Assembly (NCBI RefSeq): GCF_030867145.1 | Contig: NC_134415.1 | Location: 21,430,417-21,494,416 of the forward strand | Source of the DNA: Opisthocomus hoazin | Lineage: Eukaryota; Chordata; Aves; Opisthocomiformes; Opisthocomidae | Direction of reading: 5' to 3' | DNA length: 64,000 nucleotides | In this document: in pieces, positions 48,761-60,224 of the stretch | How the letters are laid out: every line of letters begins with the position of its first letter | How positions within the stretch are numbered: position 1 is the first letter of the stretch | Translations under genes and position numbers: made by a program | Notes under the pieces: generated by a model | Databases searched by the model: none | What the model saw: only the letters and a program-made list of their open reading frames with translations | What the model was told of the DNA's origin: nothing

Positions 48761-49571
48761 ACTCATTTTCTCTTAAAGCTGGCAAATACTGTTAGCTTTA
48801 AGTTTCCAACCAAAAGCAGAGGGGAGCTGAACAAAAAATACTTTTTCTAAACAATGCACAAAGGAAAAAGAGACATTATTTCAGCTCAGCCTGAAACATC
48901 TAGTTCTAATTAAAATTAAAAGGGTTAGACTTACAAAGGCTTTTAACTTTTCTTCAAATAACCCCCAACAAATGGGAGGGTGACATGACATGAAACTCTA
49001 CGCTTAACAGTACTGTGTCAAAATTGAAAGGCGAAGTTTTGTTTCAAAAACACTGAAATTAATTATTTCATTTAGGGAACAACGGGGCAGAAATGCGTCC
49101 TTTCAAGGAGTAGCTGGTTTGTACTTTTTCTGAAAACAGCACCAGCAGCAAGGGAACCTCGCAATCTCATACATCTCAGCTGCTCTGCTTTCAGAGTCTG
49201 TCCATACCTTTGATCCCTTTGTAGCATGAAATAGTCTTGTAGCAACCTAACACTAGCAAATCTAGGAACTCAGAGAGACCTGGTTTCCTACAGCTGAGCT
49301 GTGGTTGATAGACACAAGAGATGATAGACCCGTTTGCGTGCAATTGCATAGGACTGTGCGTGCTTACCTGTTGCATTCATCTCCTATGTCACAGTGTCAC
49401 CAGATACTTGCACACACCGCTCCAAATGCAGCCACAAGGCTTAGGAGCCTTGGCATAGCGGTGCGCAGCTGGCACTGAGCATGTAGGTCAGTCTGCAGAC
49501 TAAGTCACTTGCTATGTGTCCAACCAAAACACAGACTCCTTACAGTTCAGAAGCACCAGGAATAGGCTGTT

Positions 49572-49742
49572 ACAGAATAGAATCATTAAGGTTGGAAAAG
49601 ACCTTTAAGATCCTCAAGGCCAACCATCAATCCATCACCACCATGCCTGCTAAACCATGCCCTGAAGTGCCATTTCTACATGGTTTTTGAACACCTCCAG
49701 GGATGGTGACTCCACCATTTCCCTAGGCACCACTTCCCTGGG
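49572..49742 (-). repeat. CR1 LINE 3' fragment, minus orientation
   Basis: AATCATTAAGGTTGGAAAAG, followed by ACCTTTAAGATC, a degraded 'ccaaccatcaa' block, and TTTTTGAACACCTCCAGGGA plus TGGTGACTCCACCATTTCCC, reproduces the antisense CR1 3' end. The copy is truncated after about 170 bases. Confidence 0.9.
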
Positions 49743-51780
49743 TATAGTTATGTCCACTGTGAGCTAAAGGCTATTCAAATCCTTTTATTAGCTGAGAGGG
49801 ACCTGAACACCTGGCTGTTTCATCTGTTTCTGATGCCTGATGGCATAAGGTGCTGCTTCTGAGTGAGGAGGCCTTTGAAAAGTTCAGCTGTTGAAATCGC
49901 AGCCATTCCCAGTCCAGCCTACCCATGGTGTGCCACATTCTCAGCTTCTGCGGTCTCCTCTCCCCTGTGCCACAGCTGATGTGGTTCGCTGTACCTATCT
50001 TCCCTCCCTCCCCACACACCTCCTTGGGCCATGGCCAGATGCTTCTGCAAAACCAGCTCCTACCTGCTTCCCAGTCTCCACCTTCCTGGCTCCTTGCCTC
50101 TGATAACTAACATCCAAAGGATAGGATGTCCCTGTATGTCATGGTCAATACAGTTTGTCAATATTAAAAAAAGCAACAACTGTAGTTGTTTAAAATGAGG
50201 CAAAATTTGGATAAAACAATCTCTCACCTTGTAGAGACTGCCATGGATGTTCTTGCAGCGTTGTGAGCTCTTGACTCCAGAGAAAACATATCCAGCGCCC
50301 AAATGACTTTGGGCTGCTCTTTGGTATTGCTTGACAAAGGTTTCACTGCCACCGAAATGACATTTCTTTTGGTACATGCTACATAGTCTGATGGCAATCA
50401 GAAGGAGGATACTCATAGCAGGGACAGTGCAGACCCTGGAGGTGTGTGGCCCTTAAAAACAGCTGAATTCAGCAGACACAAAACCCCTGAGTGCAGCAAT
50501 AGCAGCTTGGCACTGCCTATTTCTTTTTAAAAGCTGAGTTTATTAGATCCTCACAGCTGGTGCCTCGGTGGTATCAGCCATCTGGAATTTGAGCTTCTTT
50601 CTAGGAACTTCATTTTACCAGTTACATTTCCATTTGCTCCTCAGAGTTAGAACACAATTGAAAACCAAGAGCGAAATCTGCTCCAGGATCCTCTGAATGA
50701 TGCTTCCTATTTGACTGCTCCCCTCTCCTCTCTAATTTTATTGCCAGGTGTTTGTTTTCATAATGGATGGATTCTATATTTCCTTTCCAAAGCTGTTTTA
50801 TGACATTGAATTTTGATCTGAGGTGACTTGTGCAGAGTCCCAGAAGGCCTCATCTTGAGAAGTGTTCAGTAGGGGTTCAGTCAGCTCTCCTGTAAGGACA
50901 AGGCCATCATTTTTAATAACATTTATTCATTTGTTGAATACATTTCACATTAAACCACATGGGAATTGCACAGATTTGTGTTAGCTGGACAGTAAGGAGA
51001 CTCTTCCGAAACATCCCTTCCTTTTTTGGATGTGTTTGGGATTATTTTTTTTTGCTTTACAACAAACTTTAGAGAATGGCTCAGCTGTGACCAAAGACAT
51101 TTTATGATTATTTTCCAATATAAAGAGATACTCCAAGTCCCAAATGTGGGTACCAGAAAAGAAAATTGACTAATTGGAGAGCTTTTGGAGAGCACTAGAA
51201 CAAAAGAAATGACAAGGTGATCGCACTCCAAAGCTTTCAGATAGATAAACAAACTTCAAAAGCAATATAAATTCTGTGTCTGTTCCAGCTCCGTAAAATA
51301 TGCCTTGGCTGGGAGCATTAGTTTACTACCCAGCTTTCAGACATGGTGCAGAGTGCAAAGGTTACCTGGCAAACATCTGTCCGCCTGGGGAACAGCATCC
51401 CCAAACATACCTGATCTCTGTGCACATCAGACACTGAACAACTGCAGAATCAAACATTTTCCAAACAGCTGAAGAAATGAAATTCACTGTCTAGTTGTGG
51501 TATCTTCATAAATCTCCTGTCTATAGTATTTCTTGTATTTTTTTTTTTCTACCTTGGTCTTACAATTTGCTGCTCATGTGAAAATTGCCTTGTACGTGCT
51601 CTTACCACTCTCTTACCACACATTTATGCAAAGGGAAGCAAATGACATTTCCTTGCGGTTTGCATAATCTCACCGGTATCTGTAGCTATATGAATTTTGA
51701 TGCAAGTCTTTCCTATCCCTTTCCTTTTCCCAATACAAAGATCCTGTAAGGAAGAGTCCCAAGGAAAACCTGAAAATTTG
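49743..51780. other. Intergenic stretch between CR1 fragment and LTR
   Basis: Apart from the candidate exon at 50228-50416 nothing is recognised here. A T-rich run occurs near 51539-51549. Confidence 0.5.
50228..50416 (-). CDS. Candidate coding exon of unknown gene (speculative)
   Basis: On the minus strand, an ATG at 50416-50414 opens 63 codons that end exactly in phase at a strong splice donor (TACAAG|GTGAGA, plus-strand 50223-50230). The peptide starts MSILLLIAIRLCSMYQ, which is weakly signal-peptide-like, and includes GAGYVFSGVKSSQRCKNIHG. The frame runs on past the donor to 50060, but the composition becomes leucine-rich and unconvincing. Possible acceptors lie upstream (a CTGCTGAATTCAG near 50463-50475), but no partner exon was found. 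I do not recognise the family. A lncRNA exon or a chance frame is equally possible. Confidence 0.2.
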
Positions 51781-52900
51781 TGTCATGGGCTGACTCTGGC
51801 TGGATGCCAGGTGCCCACCAAAGCCGTTCTGTCACTCCCCTCCTCAACTGGACAGCGGAGAAAAAATACAATGACAGGCTAGTGGGCTGAGATAAGGTCA
51901 GGGAGATCACTCACCAATTACTGTCACAGGCAAACCAGACTCAACTTGGGGAAATTAATTTAATTTATCACCAATCAAATCAGACTAGGGTAATAACAAA
52001 TAAAAACTAAATCTTAAAAACACTTCCCCCGACCCCTCCCTTCTTCTCAGGCTTACCTTTTCTCCCAATGTTCTCTGCCTCCTCCCCTCTCAGTAGTGCA
52101 GGGGGATGGGGAATGGGGGTTGTGGTCAGTTCATCACACTTTGTCTCTGCTGCTCCTTCCTCCTCACACTCTTCCCCTGCTCCAGTGTGGGGTCCTTCCC
52201 ACAGCAGACAGTCCTCCATGAACTTCTCCAACATGGCTCCTTCCTACAGGCTGCAGTTCTTCACAAACTGCTCCAGCGTGGCTCCTTCCCACGGGGAGCA
52301 GCCCTTCAGGAACGGACTGCTCTAGTGTGGGTCCCCACAGGGTCACAAGTCCTGCCAGCAAACCTGCTCCAGCATGGGCTCTTCTCCACGGGTCCACAGT
52401 CCTGCCAGGAGACTGCTCCAGTGTGGGCTCCCCACGGTGTTCCAACCCCTGTCAGGCACATCCACCTGCTCCAGTGTGGTGTCCTCCCTGGGCTGCAGGT
52501 GGAGATCTGCTCCACTATGGACCTCCATGGGCTGCAGGGGCACAGCCTGCCTCACCCTGGTCTTCTCCACGGGCTGCAGGGGAATTTCTGCTCTGGCGCC
52601 TGGAGCACCTCCTGTCCCTCCCTCTTCACTGACCTTGGTGTCTGCAGAGTTGCTTCTCTTATATCATCTCACTCCTCTGTCACCCTGCAGATTTGGTTGG
52701 GGTTTTTCTCCCTTCTTAACTATGTTATCCCAGAGGCGCTACCACTGTCACTGATGGGCTCGGCCTTGGCCAGCGATGGGTCTGTCTTGGAGCCGGCTGG
52801 TATCGGCTCTATTGGACATGGGGAAGCTTCTGGCAGCTTCTCACAGAAGCCACCCCTATAGTGCCCCGCTACCAAAACCTCGCCACACAAACCCAATACA
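51781..52900 (-). mobile_element. Solo LTR of an avian endogenous retrovirus (1,120 bp) with target-site duplication
   Basis: The element starts TGTCATGGGCTGACTCTGG and ends ACCCAATACA, so it has TGT...ACA termini. It is flanked on both sides by ATTTG, a 5-base target-site duplication that becomes 6 if the terminal A is shared. No gag, pol or env sequence adjoins, so this is a solo LTR left by recombination between two LTRs. I recognise the family from bird genomes but not its exact name; a 5-6 base duplication suits ERVK or ERVL. On the minus strand a TTAAGAAGG TATA-like element (complement of about 52711-52718) and an ATTAAA signal near 51958 are in promoter-to-polyA order, so minus orientation is favoured, weakly. 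The open frames inside, up to 251 codons at 52106-52861, are byproducts of its G+C-rich tandem structure. Confidence 0.85.
52177..52560. repeat. Degenerate ~47-bp tandem array inside the LTR
   Basis: The word CTGCTCCAGTGTGGG and close variants begin at 52177, 52223, 52268, 52317, 52364, 52413, 52465 and 52507, so the period is 42-52 bases. Between them lie CCACGGG/CTGCAG words. The array is a diverged minisatellite built into the LTR, and it explains the overlapping open frames on both strands. Confidence 0.8.
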
Positions 52901-53116
52901 ATTTGCTACAGTGACTCACGTTTATTATGCCCCATCCAGACTTCTCTTATATAAGGTTGAGTCACTCATTGGCTGAATCTTTGCAAAGAAAACAGAAAAG
53001 AAGGGGGTTTTTTTCAACAAATGTTCAGGTCTGTTCTATCTGTTATAGCAACATGGGTTATGGCTTCACCGGAAATTTTATTTAATTCCCTGTGACTTCC
53101 CTATTTTTTTAGTATT

Positions 53117-53151
53117 TCACAGAATCACAGAATGTTAAGGGTTGGAAGGGG
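53117..53151 (-). repeat. CR1 LINE 3' terminal stub, minus orientation
   Basis: TCACAGAATCACAGAATGTT, followed by AAGGGTTGGAAGGGG, is the complement of the last roughly 35 bases of CR1. It is an extremely 5'-truncated insertion or a remnant. Confidence 0.8.
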
Positions 53152-54274
53152 CAGCATTAGCCTTTTCACTTTGGCTTGTTTAAAATAGAAAAAGTTACGT
53201 ACCCGGAAATTTCTGAACATCTTCTTCCACTTCACACGCTCTGGGTATTTCATGTTTATTTTCCAAAGCCCCAACAACACCTATGTCACCGAGATGCATT
53301 TGTCTCCCTGTGCATGGAAGTTCTGTTGTCTGAGCGGTTATTGCTAACTTCGACCTCTAACGTGCATTGCCTTGCATGAGCCATCACCCCGCCCCCTGCC
53401 TGACTGGGGGAAACAGAGCAGAATTGTACATCTGCTAGTTTGCTTTGAACAAGCCCCCTGAGGTCTGCAATTCCTGGCAGGTCTTTCCTGCCAGGCTGTG
53501 TGAATCCAACCCATTTGAAACAAAATGCTAGGGCACCTCTGTTTCTGATCAAACCTTATCGTGTTCAATCACTTTATGTGGAATTAGATGAAATTGTCAT
53601 TTTCACACTTCCCTTAATTTTGTTTTTCATCTTTTTGGTTCAAAGCACACATGTTTTCCCAGGGGAAAACACAGGTGTGGTCCACATCATAGTTCCCTAG
53701 GCTTCACTGGCAAATCTTGACTATGTTGTTGGTGGGTACTATCTAGATGGCAAAAATGAAAGCAGATTTACTAGATTTCCACAAGAACAGGGTTTAGGAG
53801 CCCATGTGACTTCTGCCACCCATGGAAAGATCATCTAGAAAAATAACCTGCCTGGACTTTTTATAATTATATAGTAAAAATCAATGCAGTGCCTTTGTCC
53901 AGTGGGAAAACAAAGTGAGCATTTAAAGATGTGTTGGTTAAGTGACTGGCAATTAAATTATACGTGGTGTGGTGAAGTGTAATTTATATCTTGCAAGGAT
54001 TTGATGTTTGTGTTTGTACACAGTAGACAGCAGTACAACTCTGTGCAAGCTTCAGCCTGTGGCAGCTGCCATTGCACCTCACATTTATTTGGAGGGCAAG
54101 GCCTCTGTGGTTAGGCAGAGAGGTCAAGCCCCACATTTAGTTCGAACCTCACCCTGCAGCTGGCTCCCACATCTCTGAGATTTCCATCTATCATATCATA
54201 TCCATCTTTCCCTGGACGAGAAGCTGTCCCAAAGTGGCTAATTACTGTCACGTCTGCTCTCAGTCAAGAGCCAG

Positions 54275-54365
54275 TAAGGGATTACACACTTCTAACTCGT
54301 TTAGACAATTGTATCAAGTATCTCTGTTGATTGACGGACACCAAATATTTGGCTGCAAACAAGGA
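54275..54365. promoter_or_regulatory. Candidate conserved non-coding element with PBX/HOX-type site and palindrome
   Basis: TGATTGAC at 54328-54335 matches a PBX-HOX composite core. It is followed at once by the perfect 12-bp palindrome CCAAATATTTGG (54341-54352). The surrounding AGACAATTGTATCAAG is also motif-like. The regulatory role is inferred. Confidence 0.25.
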
Positions 54366-56499
54366 GATGCTTCAGGCAGAAACACTCACAAGTGAGGCCA
54401 CAATTTCAGAGAGACTTTAAGACAGGACACACCAGTGGTCCCCTTCCCAGCCCAGTGGCCACTGCTCACTTCTGCCCCTCACCTGCCCTTTTGCTGGTGC
54501 CAACCCAAGTATTCCTGCAGCCTCACAGTCCACAGGGTGAAAGAAGTGATGCAGTGAAAGATAACCTGACAACAACAAAAAACAAAGGTAAGTCTCAGCA
54601 TGGATGGGTGGTCTAACCCTCGCCACTGCACAAGCCCACCAGCATGTCCAAGGCCACCATGGAGGAGGTGACGGGGCAGGACTCTGTCGGTAGGGGCAGG
54701 AGGTTGGTAGGATTGCTCCTTGTGGTGACAGCTAAGGCCAGGGGAAATTGCTGGAGAGCTGTGGCTGCAGCCAGGGAAGATGGGCAAAGCTCCCAGCGAG
54801 GGGTGAGTCAGGAAAGCACCAGCCAGGCAGCACGTTGAGATGAATTCTCAAAGGTCCAAGCACGTGTATGTTTTTTTCCATTCAAGTTTGTGAATGACTT
54901 GTTCATGACTTGTCCATGACTGTTTTTCCTACTGTGCATACTGTAAATAAATACTTCTGCTTGTGTTTTACCTTAGCCTTGCTGAAATAACAGTGATTTC
55001 ACCATAGCTTACAGACATTTTTGCCCAAAGGGTGTAGCAAAGTGTAGTGAATCTGCAAGCTCTAGATCACCTTCAGAAGTGCCCAAGGGTGCAGGGTGTT
55101 TTCCAGAGGATCCAATGGGTACAAGCATGTGCCCCAAAGAAGTTGCATGAGATGGTTTGAGAGATGGCATCGTGGGTCAGAAGAAGAAACGTGTGCAGTG
55201 CCTATCTGGATCCTGAGCATCCCAGAGAATTTGACACGTCAATGTCTTCCAGAGAGGCAAGCTGCAGCAGGAGGGATTTCAGCCTCTTAGCATCATCTTG
55301 TTGAGCTGAGCTGACAGCAGAAAGAATACACCAAATGTGTATTTTGAAAATGAAATTTGATCTGCCCACAGCCAGTTCTGCACTTGCTTTTCTGTTGACA
55401 CAAGAGGGTCAATATTTGCCATTCTCTGGCTCCAGTGGGCTTGCCACAAATACATATTTGGATGAAGCTCAGCACTACCATGGTTTCTTGACAGTAAGCC
55501 AGAAGAGCAAAAATGTACTCTGAGGTTTTATAAATGAGGGGGAACCCCCTCCCCAAACTACTAATTCTTGTGGAGAATTGTTTTGAGGTACATGCCTCAC
55601 TTAAGTACTCTGTAAATATGACTTCCGAGAAAAAAATGCTGTATTTTATTTTAGCTGTAGATCGGTCTGAGCCACACCATGGCTTGGGTGTTGAAATAAA
55701 CTTTTGAAGAGATCCCTGTGAATACAATTCTGTCAAGCAGTGTTGGTGCTGCAAGCCACGATCAGCTGAAGAAATGTGGATTACATCTGCCTCACTGAAT
55801 CCTGTTATTATCATTATTACTTCACAGCTCATTTTTCCTTCCCAGCACAAGGCTCTCCAAGCACAGGAATTCGCCGAGCTCCTGGGAACGTGCCACACAC
55901 ACTAACAAAGCTGGCATTTATCATGGCTTGTCAGAGTGACATTACAGCCGCTGCGCTCGCCGTCCCTGCTCCTGCACGCAAAGCCCCTGGCCTCGCAAGC
56001 AGGCATGGCGAAGCCACACAGTGAATATTGGCACACGGCTCACTTCCCCCTTTGCCAAAACCCCTTACCTGCGCCTTGCCCGTTTTCACTTGCCCACCTG
56101 CTTTGGTGAGATGCGCCTGCATAAGATAACCCTCTCGGCAGCGAAGGCCAGTGGTCTGCTCTCCCCTCCTGCTGCCCGTTTTCCACGGGCACAGCTCCGT
56201 TTCCCTGGTTGGGCTTTTCCACCCATTCCCATACGCCCTGGTGGCAAACACTGATGCTGCGACCAGCTGCCAACAGTTGGGGCTGGCACCAAAGGCAATG
56301 TAACACTGTAAAAAGCAATTTTGACAATCACCAGCAAGATCTATTCATCGTGTCCTACAGTAGGCATTCCCCACAGCTACCAGCTTTTCTCCAGATTTGT
56401 ATGAAAAGGAAAACTTGTAGCCCCTGTTATCGTTTCTTCCTGGCTCGGCTGGCAAAGTTTGCACAATGTTCAGGTGTAATTGAGCAGTGAGGCTTCTTG

Positions 56500-56790
56500 A
56501 AAGAATCGCCAGCAGCCTCTTTAGTTCATTTTTCCATTTATGAAACATATGTTTTTTAAAGGTCATATTATCGCAAGCTGTTGGTGTTTGCAGCAGATCT
56601 AATTGCACAGAGGTGGTATTTGGTTTGGCTGTGGCTGCCCATCACAGAGTTTGCTAATTCTTTTATTTTCTCCTGGCGGTATTAATGAGCTAATGGCTCA
56701 CCTTCATATTTCTAGCGCCTTTGCTTTAGCATGCTTGGGAAGGAACTACACAGCTCCTAAAAAGTGCCAGAGAGACCTAAATCAGTCATG
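56500..56790. promoter_or_regulatory. Candidate conserved non-coding element
   Basis: This repeat-free block has AGGTCATATTATCGCAAGC (nuclear-receptor half-site and POU/homeodomain-like words), GATCTAATTGCACAG, GGCGGTATTAATGAGCTAAT and ATTTCTAGCGCCTTTGC. It looks more constrained than its surroundings. Conservation was not tested. Confidence 0.27.
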
Positions 56791-57599
56791 AAAGAGACTA
56801 CACACTCAAAATCAACTTATTCTGTCTTTGCCTCCTTAAGAGCTTCTCTGACAACTCCCGAAGACAAGGCAACTCCTCCCACTAACTTGCAACATATTGA
56901 GTTTCTTTTTTAGGCATCCAGAATTGAAGAAGAAACATTCAAAACTACTTTGTCTTGTTGCCCAGCTTCTCTGTTCATCTCTATGGAAAATAATTATTAA
57001 TACAGGCAAATTTATACAAGGACTAAGATTTAGTAGGACTGAAAACTGCTTTAAGACCTTTAGCATTCACAGACTGCCATGGTTTCAGTTTTCACCACGA
57101 GCTGAACTTATTAGTCCCCTGTATTTCTGAAGTATCTGTTGGAGAACCTGGATGAAGTAAGGTTGCTGACTACATGTGCCCAGTAATCAATACTTAGCAC
57201 ACCTGTGATATTTACACACCCCCCCCCAGGACTGTACATTCTTGGGGAGTTTGCCCACACTCTGTAAACTTAGACAAGCGACATGGTGGTAGGTTAAACA
57301 GATTCAGGCTGAGGAACTTTAAGAAAGGGTACGTCCATTCTGACATGTTTATGAAATGTTTAACTCGGGAGTTTACAAATAACTTCAGATACACGTTGTA
57401 CATCTCAGGAATGAACAGCTATATCTCACAGCCATGCCTGCCTTTGCCCAGTTTATAACCCGTGACCAGAAAAGATGGAGTTAGACCAAACCTTCTGCTG
57501 GAAATACAAAAGATGAAATTGGACTTAGGGGGAGGAATTTAACACAATAATCTTAGCTATGACAGTCCTTTTGTAACACCAAAGCTGGGAAACAGTGTT

Positions 57600-57750
57600 C
57601 TCGGTTCTCTGATGTTCAGCTTTCTCCCTCTGTAAAAAGGAATTAGTAGTACTTACCTATCCCACAGGCATGTTGGGACAATTTGTCTACCACATTTTGA
57701 AGTCCACATCTGAGAGATACTCTACAAAAGCTGACTATTATTAAAAGCAC
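57600..57750 (-). repeat. MIR SINE relic, minus orientation
   Basis: CTTTCTCCCTCTGTAAAAAG, followed by GAATTAGTAGTACTTACCTA and TCCCACAGGCATGTTGGGAC, corresponds to antisense MIR ('tttcctcatctgtaaaatggggataatagtacctacctcatagggttgttgtgagg'). GCTGACTATTATTAAAAGC matches its far end. Confidence 0.75.
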
Positions 57751-58971
57751 AGTCCTTTTGGAAAAGCAGTTGTATATTCAAGTGTATTCTGTAGTCTTTT
57801 TCTTCACTGCTGGTCTTCATGGTATAATTCTTCTATGTTTTAAGAACATGGCTGCAAAACAAATAACATCTGCCCCAGAAATCTTCTTTCAAACAATACC
57901 AAGAAATCAGGCAGATGAAACAGGAGGAGGTCTTTGCTGTCTCCTGGGTCTTTCCTTTCTCATCAGGTACCAGCCTAGAAAACAATAAGATGGAGCACGA
58001 TAAATAACAGAAATCTGCTTGGCATTGTCTCACTTAATGCTTACTGCAGAGAACATGCATTTTACATTTTTTCGTCACCATCTTTGTGTGAGTAATGATC
58101 CATTTTGTTACTAAGGATCTCTATTGATGGCAAATTAATGCATGTGGATTCATTAAGCATGTTTTCCTTTGAATGTGATTGTTTCTCTTCCCCCTCCTCA
58201 GAATACAAACGAATGCTGCTGTGCATCACTGTAGTGTGACTCAGTAGGGTTCTTCCAATCTTACAGGCACAACTAGAAAACAAAAAATGGCACTAATTTT
58301 TTTTTTAACACAAGTTAAAAATATCTCAAAACAAACTTCTTAGTCACACAGGGCTGGATTCTGATCTTAGGAAAAGCATGAAGGAGGAGTAGTTCCACAG
58401 AAGAGAAGGAAATTTTTCTGTATGTCCCATAGCATAAGTGAGGATTTTGGTCCTCTGAAGATATATATCAACCTCCCTCCACTTCCATCTCTTCCCTGCA
58501 CTGCCCCACCGCCAGCCCAGGCCCCACTGGCTTCCACATGATGCTTTTCCAAACCAACAGCTGCCTCTCAGCTACCACCTCTTCTCTGGCATCTCTTCAC
58601 CTCATTTTCCCTGGCCACACACACTCTCAATTAGGGAGATCTTTACCTGATGACGTAGTTATATAACGACAGGACCACTCTCCTCCAAAGGAGAACTAGA
58701 AAACATAATTTGTGTATGTGCCCCTGACCTCCAAATTAGTATGGAAAACTTCTTTTGAATAACCTCATGGTAAAACCTAAAGAAACCCCTCCCAAGCAAT
58801 TTTCAACTACTGTATGTCTGACATGGTTTTTACTTTTTTTAAGTGGAAAGACAAACCTTGACAATGAGCTGATAACACACAGTCAAGTGTGGCTTTGAAT
58901 TTCTTGGCTGAACTGCTGCTAGCTTGCATCAGAAATTTGGTACTTATGTAAACAAAGAACAAAAAAAGACA

Positions 58972-58995
58972 CCCCCCCCCAAAAAAAAAAAAAAA
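58972..58995 (+). repeat. C9-A15 homopolymer junction
   Basis: Nine C are followed directly by fifteen A. The tract is length-unstable and prone to sequencing error. Confidence 0.9.
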
Positions 58996-59711
58996 TAAAT
59001 CCCCTTTCACCACATTTCCTACAAATCTTGTAATACTTACCCTGAAGATCAGAACAGTTCCTTGGGTAAGTCAGTAATTACAAAGATTTACAAGGTGCGT
59101 TTCATTTACTTCAGAGAGAAGAGCAACTCCACCAGAGCCCTTCTGGTCTGCCAACTGCATAAATACTTGCAATTACACTTTTTTCTTTTTACTACACAAG
59201 TAATGTTATGAATCCACTGGAAAAGAGCAGTCCCATCCCTAGTCAATATATCCATTTGATGCTTATGTAGCATGCCATTAATATTTTGAAATTATTGGAT
59301 CTCAGATCTTTTTATGAACAAAAGACAAATGACATCTACTCATCAGCATCAAGACAAGACATCAAGCTTTTTAAATATTGTTATTCCCCCATCCTCCGTT
59401 TCTTAGAATATCTTCACGGTGACTGTACTGATGCATTTTAAATTACTATGGAAAAATCATTTCTTGGTTGTCACTTTGCCAAGTTTCACTGTGAAATGGG
59501 TTTTTATAACTCCATAATGAAACTCTGGAAGTTGGGAGCAAAGAGCAAAACCAAACTGGGAGGGATATTGAGCTGCTGTCACAGTCCAGCAAAGCAGTTT
59601 ATTGTGGTTACAGTTCATCTGATCCTGCTCGTTTGGGGCCTACAGAAATGTATGAGCTGAAAGACCAGGCAAGCAGCAATAAGGAAGCTTTCTCGGGAGA
59701 GCAGAACACCT

Positions 59712-60224
59712 GAATGTACTGTGTCCAGTTCTGGGCTCCCCAGTTCAAGAAAGATGAGGAGCTACTGGAAAGAGTCCAGCGGAGGGCTACAAGGATGATG
59801 AGGGGACTGGAACATCTCTCCTATGAGGAAAGGCTGAGGGAGCTGGGCTCGTTTAGCCTGAAGAAGAGAAGGCTCAGAGGGGATCTTCTAAATGCCTATA
59901 AATATCTTAAGGGTGGGTGTCAGGAGGATGGGGCCAGACTCTTTTCAGTGGTGCCCAGCAACAGGACAAGGAGCAATGGGCACAAACTGAAGCAGAGGAA
60001 GTTTTAGCTGGACATGAGGAAGAACTTCTTCCCTCTGAGGGTGACGGAGCACTGGAACAGACTGCCCAGGGAGGCTGTGGAGTCTCCTTCTCTGGAGATA
60101 TTCAAGACTTGCCTGGACAAGGTCCTGTGCAGCCTGCTGTAGGTGACCCTGCTTTGGCAGGGGGGTTGGACCAGATGATCCACAGAGGTCCCATCCAACC
60201 CCTACCACTCTGTGATTCTGTGAT
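59712..60224 (+). repeat. CR1 LINE 3' tail, young, with broken ORF2 end
   Basis: This 5'-truncated CR1 starts within ORF2 at the 'tactgtgtccagttctgggctcccc' block and ends in CTGTGATTCTGTGAT. The ORF2 remnant is open from 59714 to a premature TAG at 60006-60008, then resumes in the same frame to the natural stop near 60138-60140. Recognisable ORF2 C-terminal residues include [18 protein letters not shown]. The 3' UTR has 'ggttggaccagatgatcc'. It belongs to the same young subfamily as the copy at 36.6 kb. Confidence 0.95.

Larger units (their letters stand above)
36942..49571. other. Gene-poor intergenic stretch
   Basis: No gene is recognised. It includes a (GA)n tract at about 37751-37767, a poly-A/poly-G junction at 39290-39315, a GC-richer patch near 37930-38260 and an old dispersed repeat near 48650. 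Open frames such as 38040-38498 (152 codons) and 44650-44979 minus (109 codons) show no recognisable domain. Confidence 0.55.
52901..59711. other. Gene-poor intergenic stretch
   Basis: No gene is recognised. It contains the CR1 stub at 53117, a MIR relic at 57600, a C9-A15 run at 58972 and two blocks with a conserved-element look (54.28-54.36 and 56.50-56.79 kb). The 201-codon minus-strand frame at 55293-55898 has no recognisable domain. Confidence 0.5.

Noticed and set aside
52106-52861. 251-codon plus-strand open frame, the longest in the window
   Set aside because: It lies wholly within the solo LTR and follows its ~47-bp repeat. The opposite strand is also open for long stretches, so the openness comes from composition and repetition, not from a gene.
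55293-55898. 201-codon minus-strand open frame
   Set aside because: No recognisable domain and no clear splice or promoter context. With about 6,000 stop-to-stop segments in six frames, one frame of this length is expected by chance roughly every second window.
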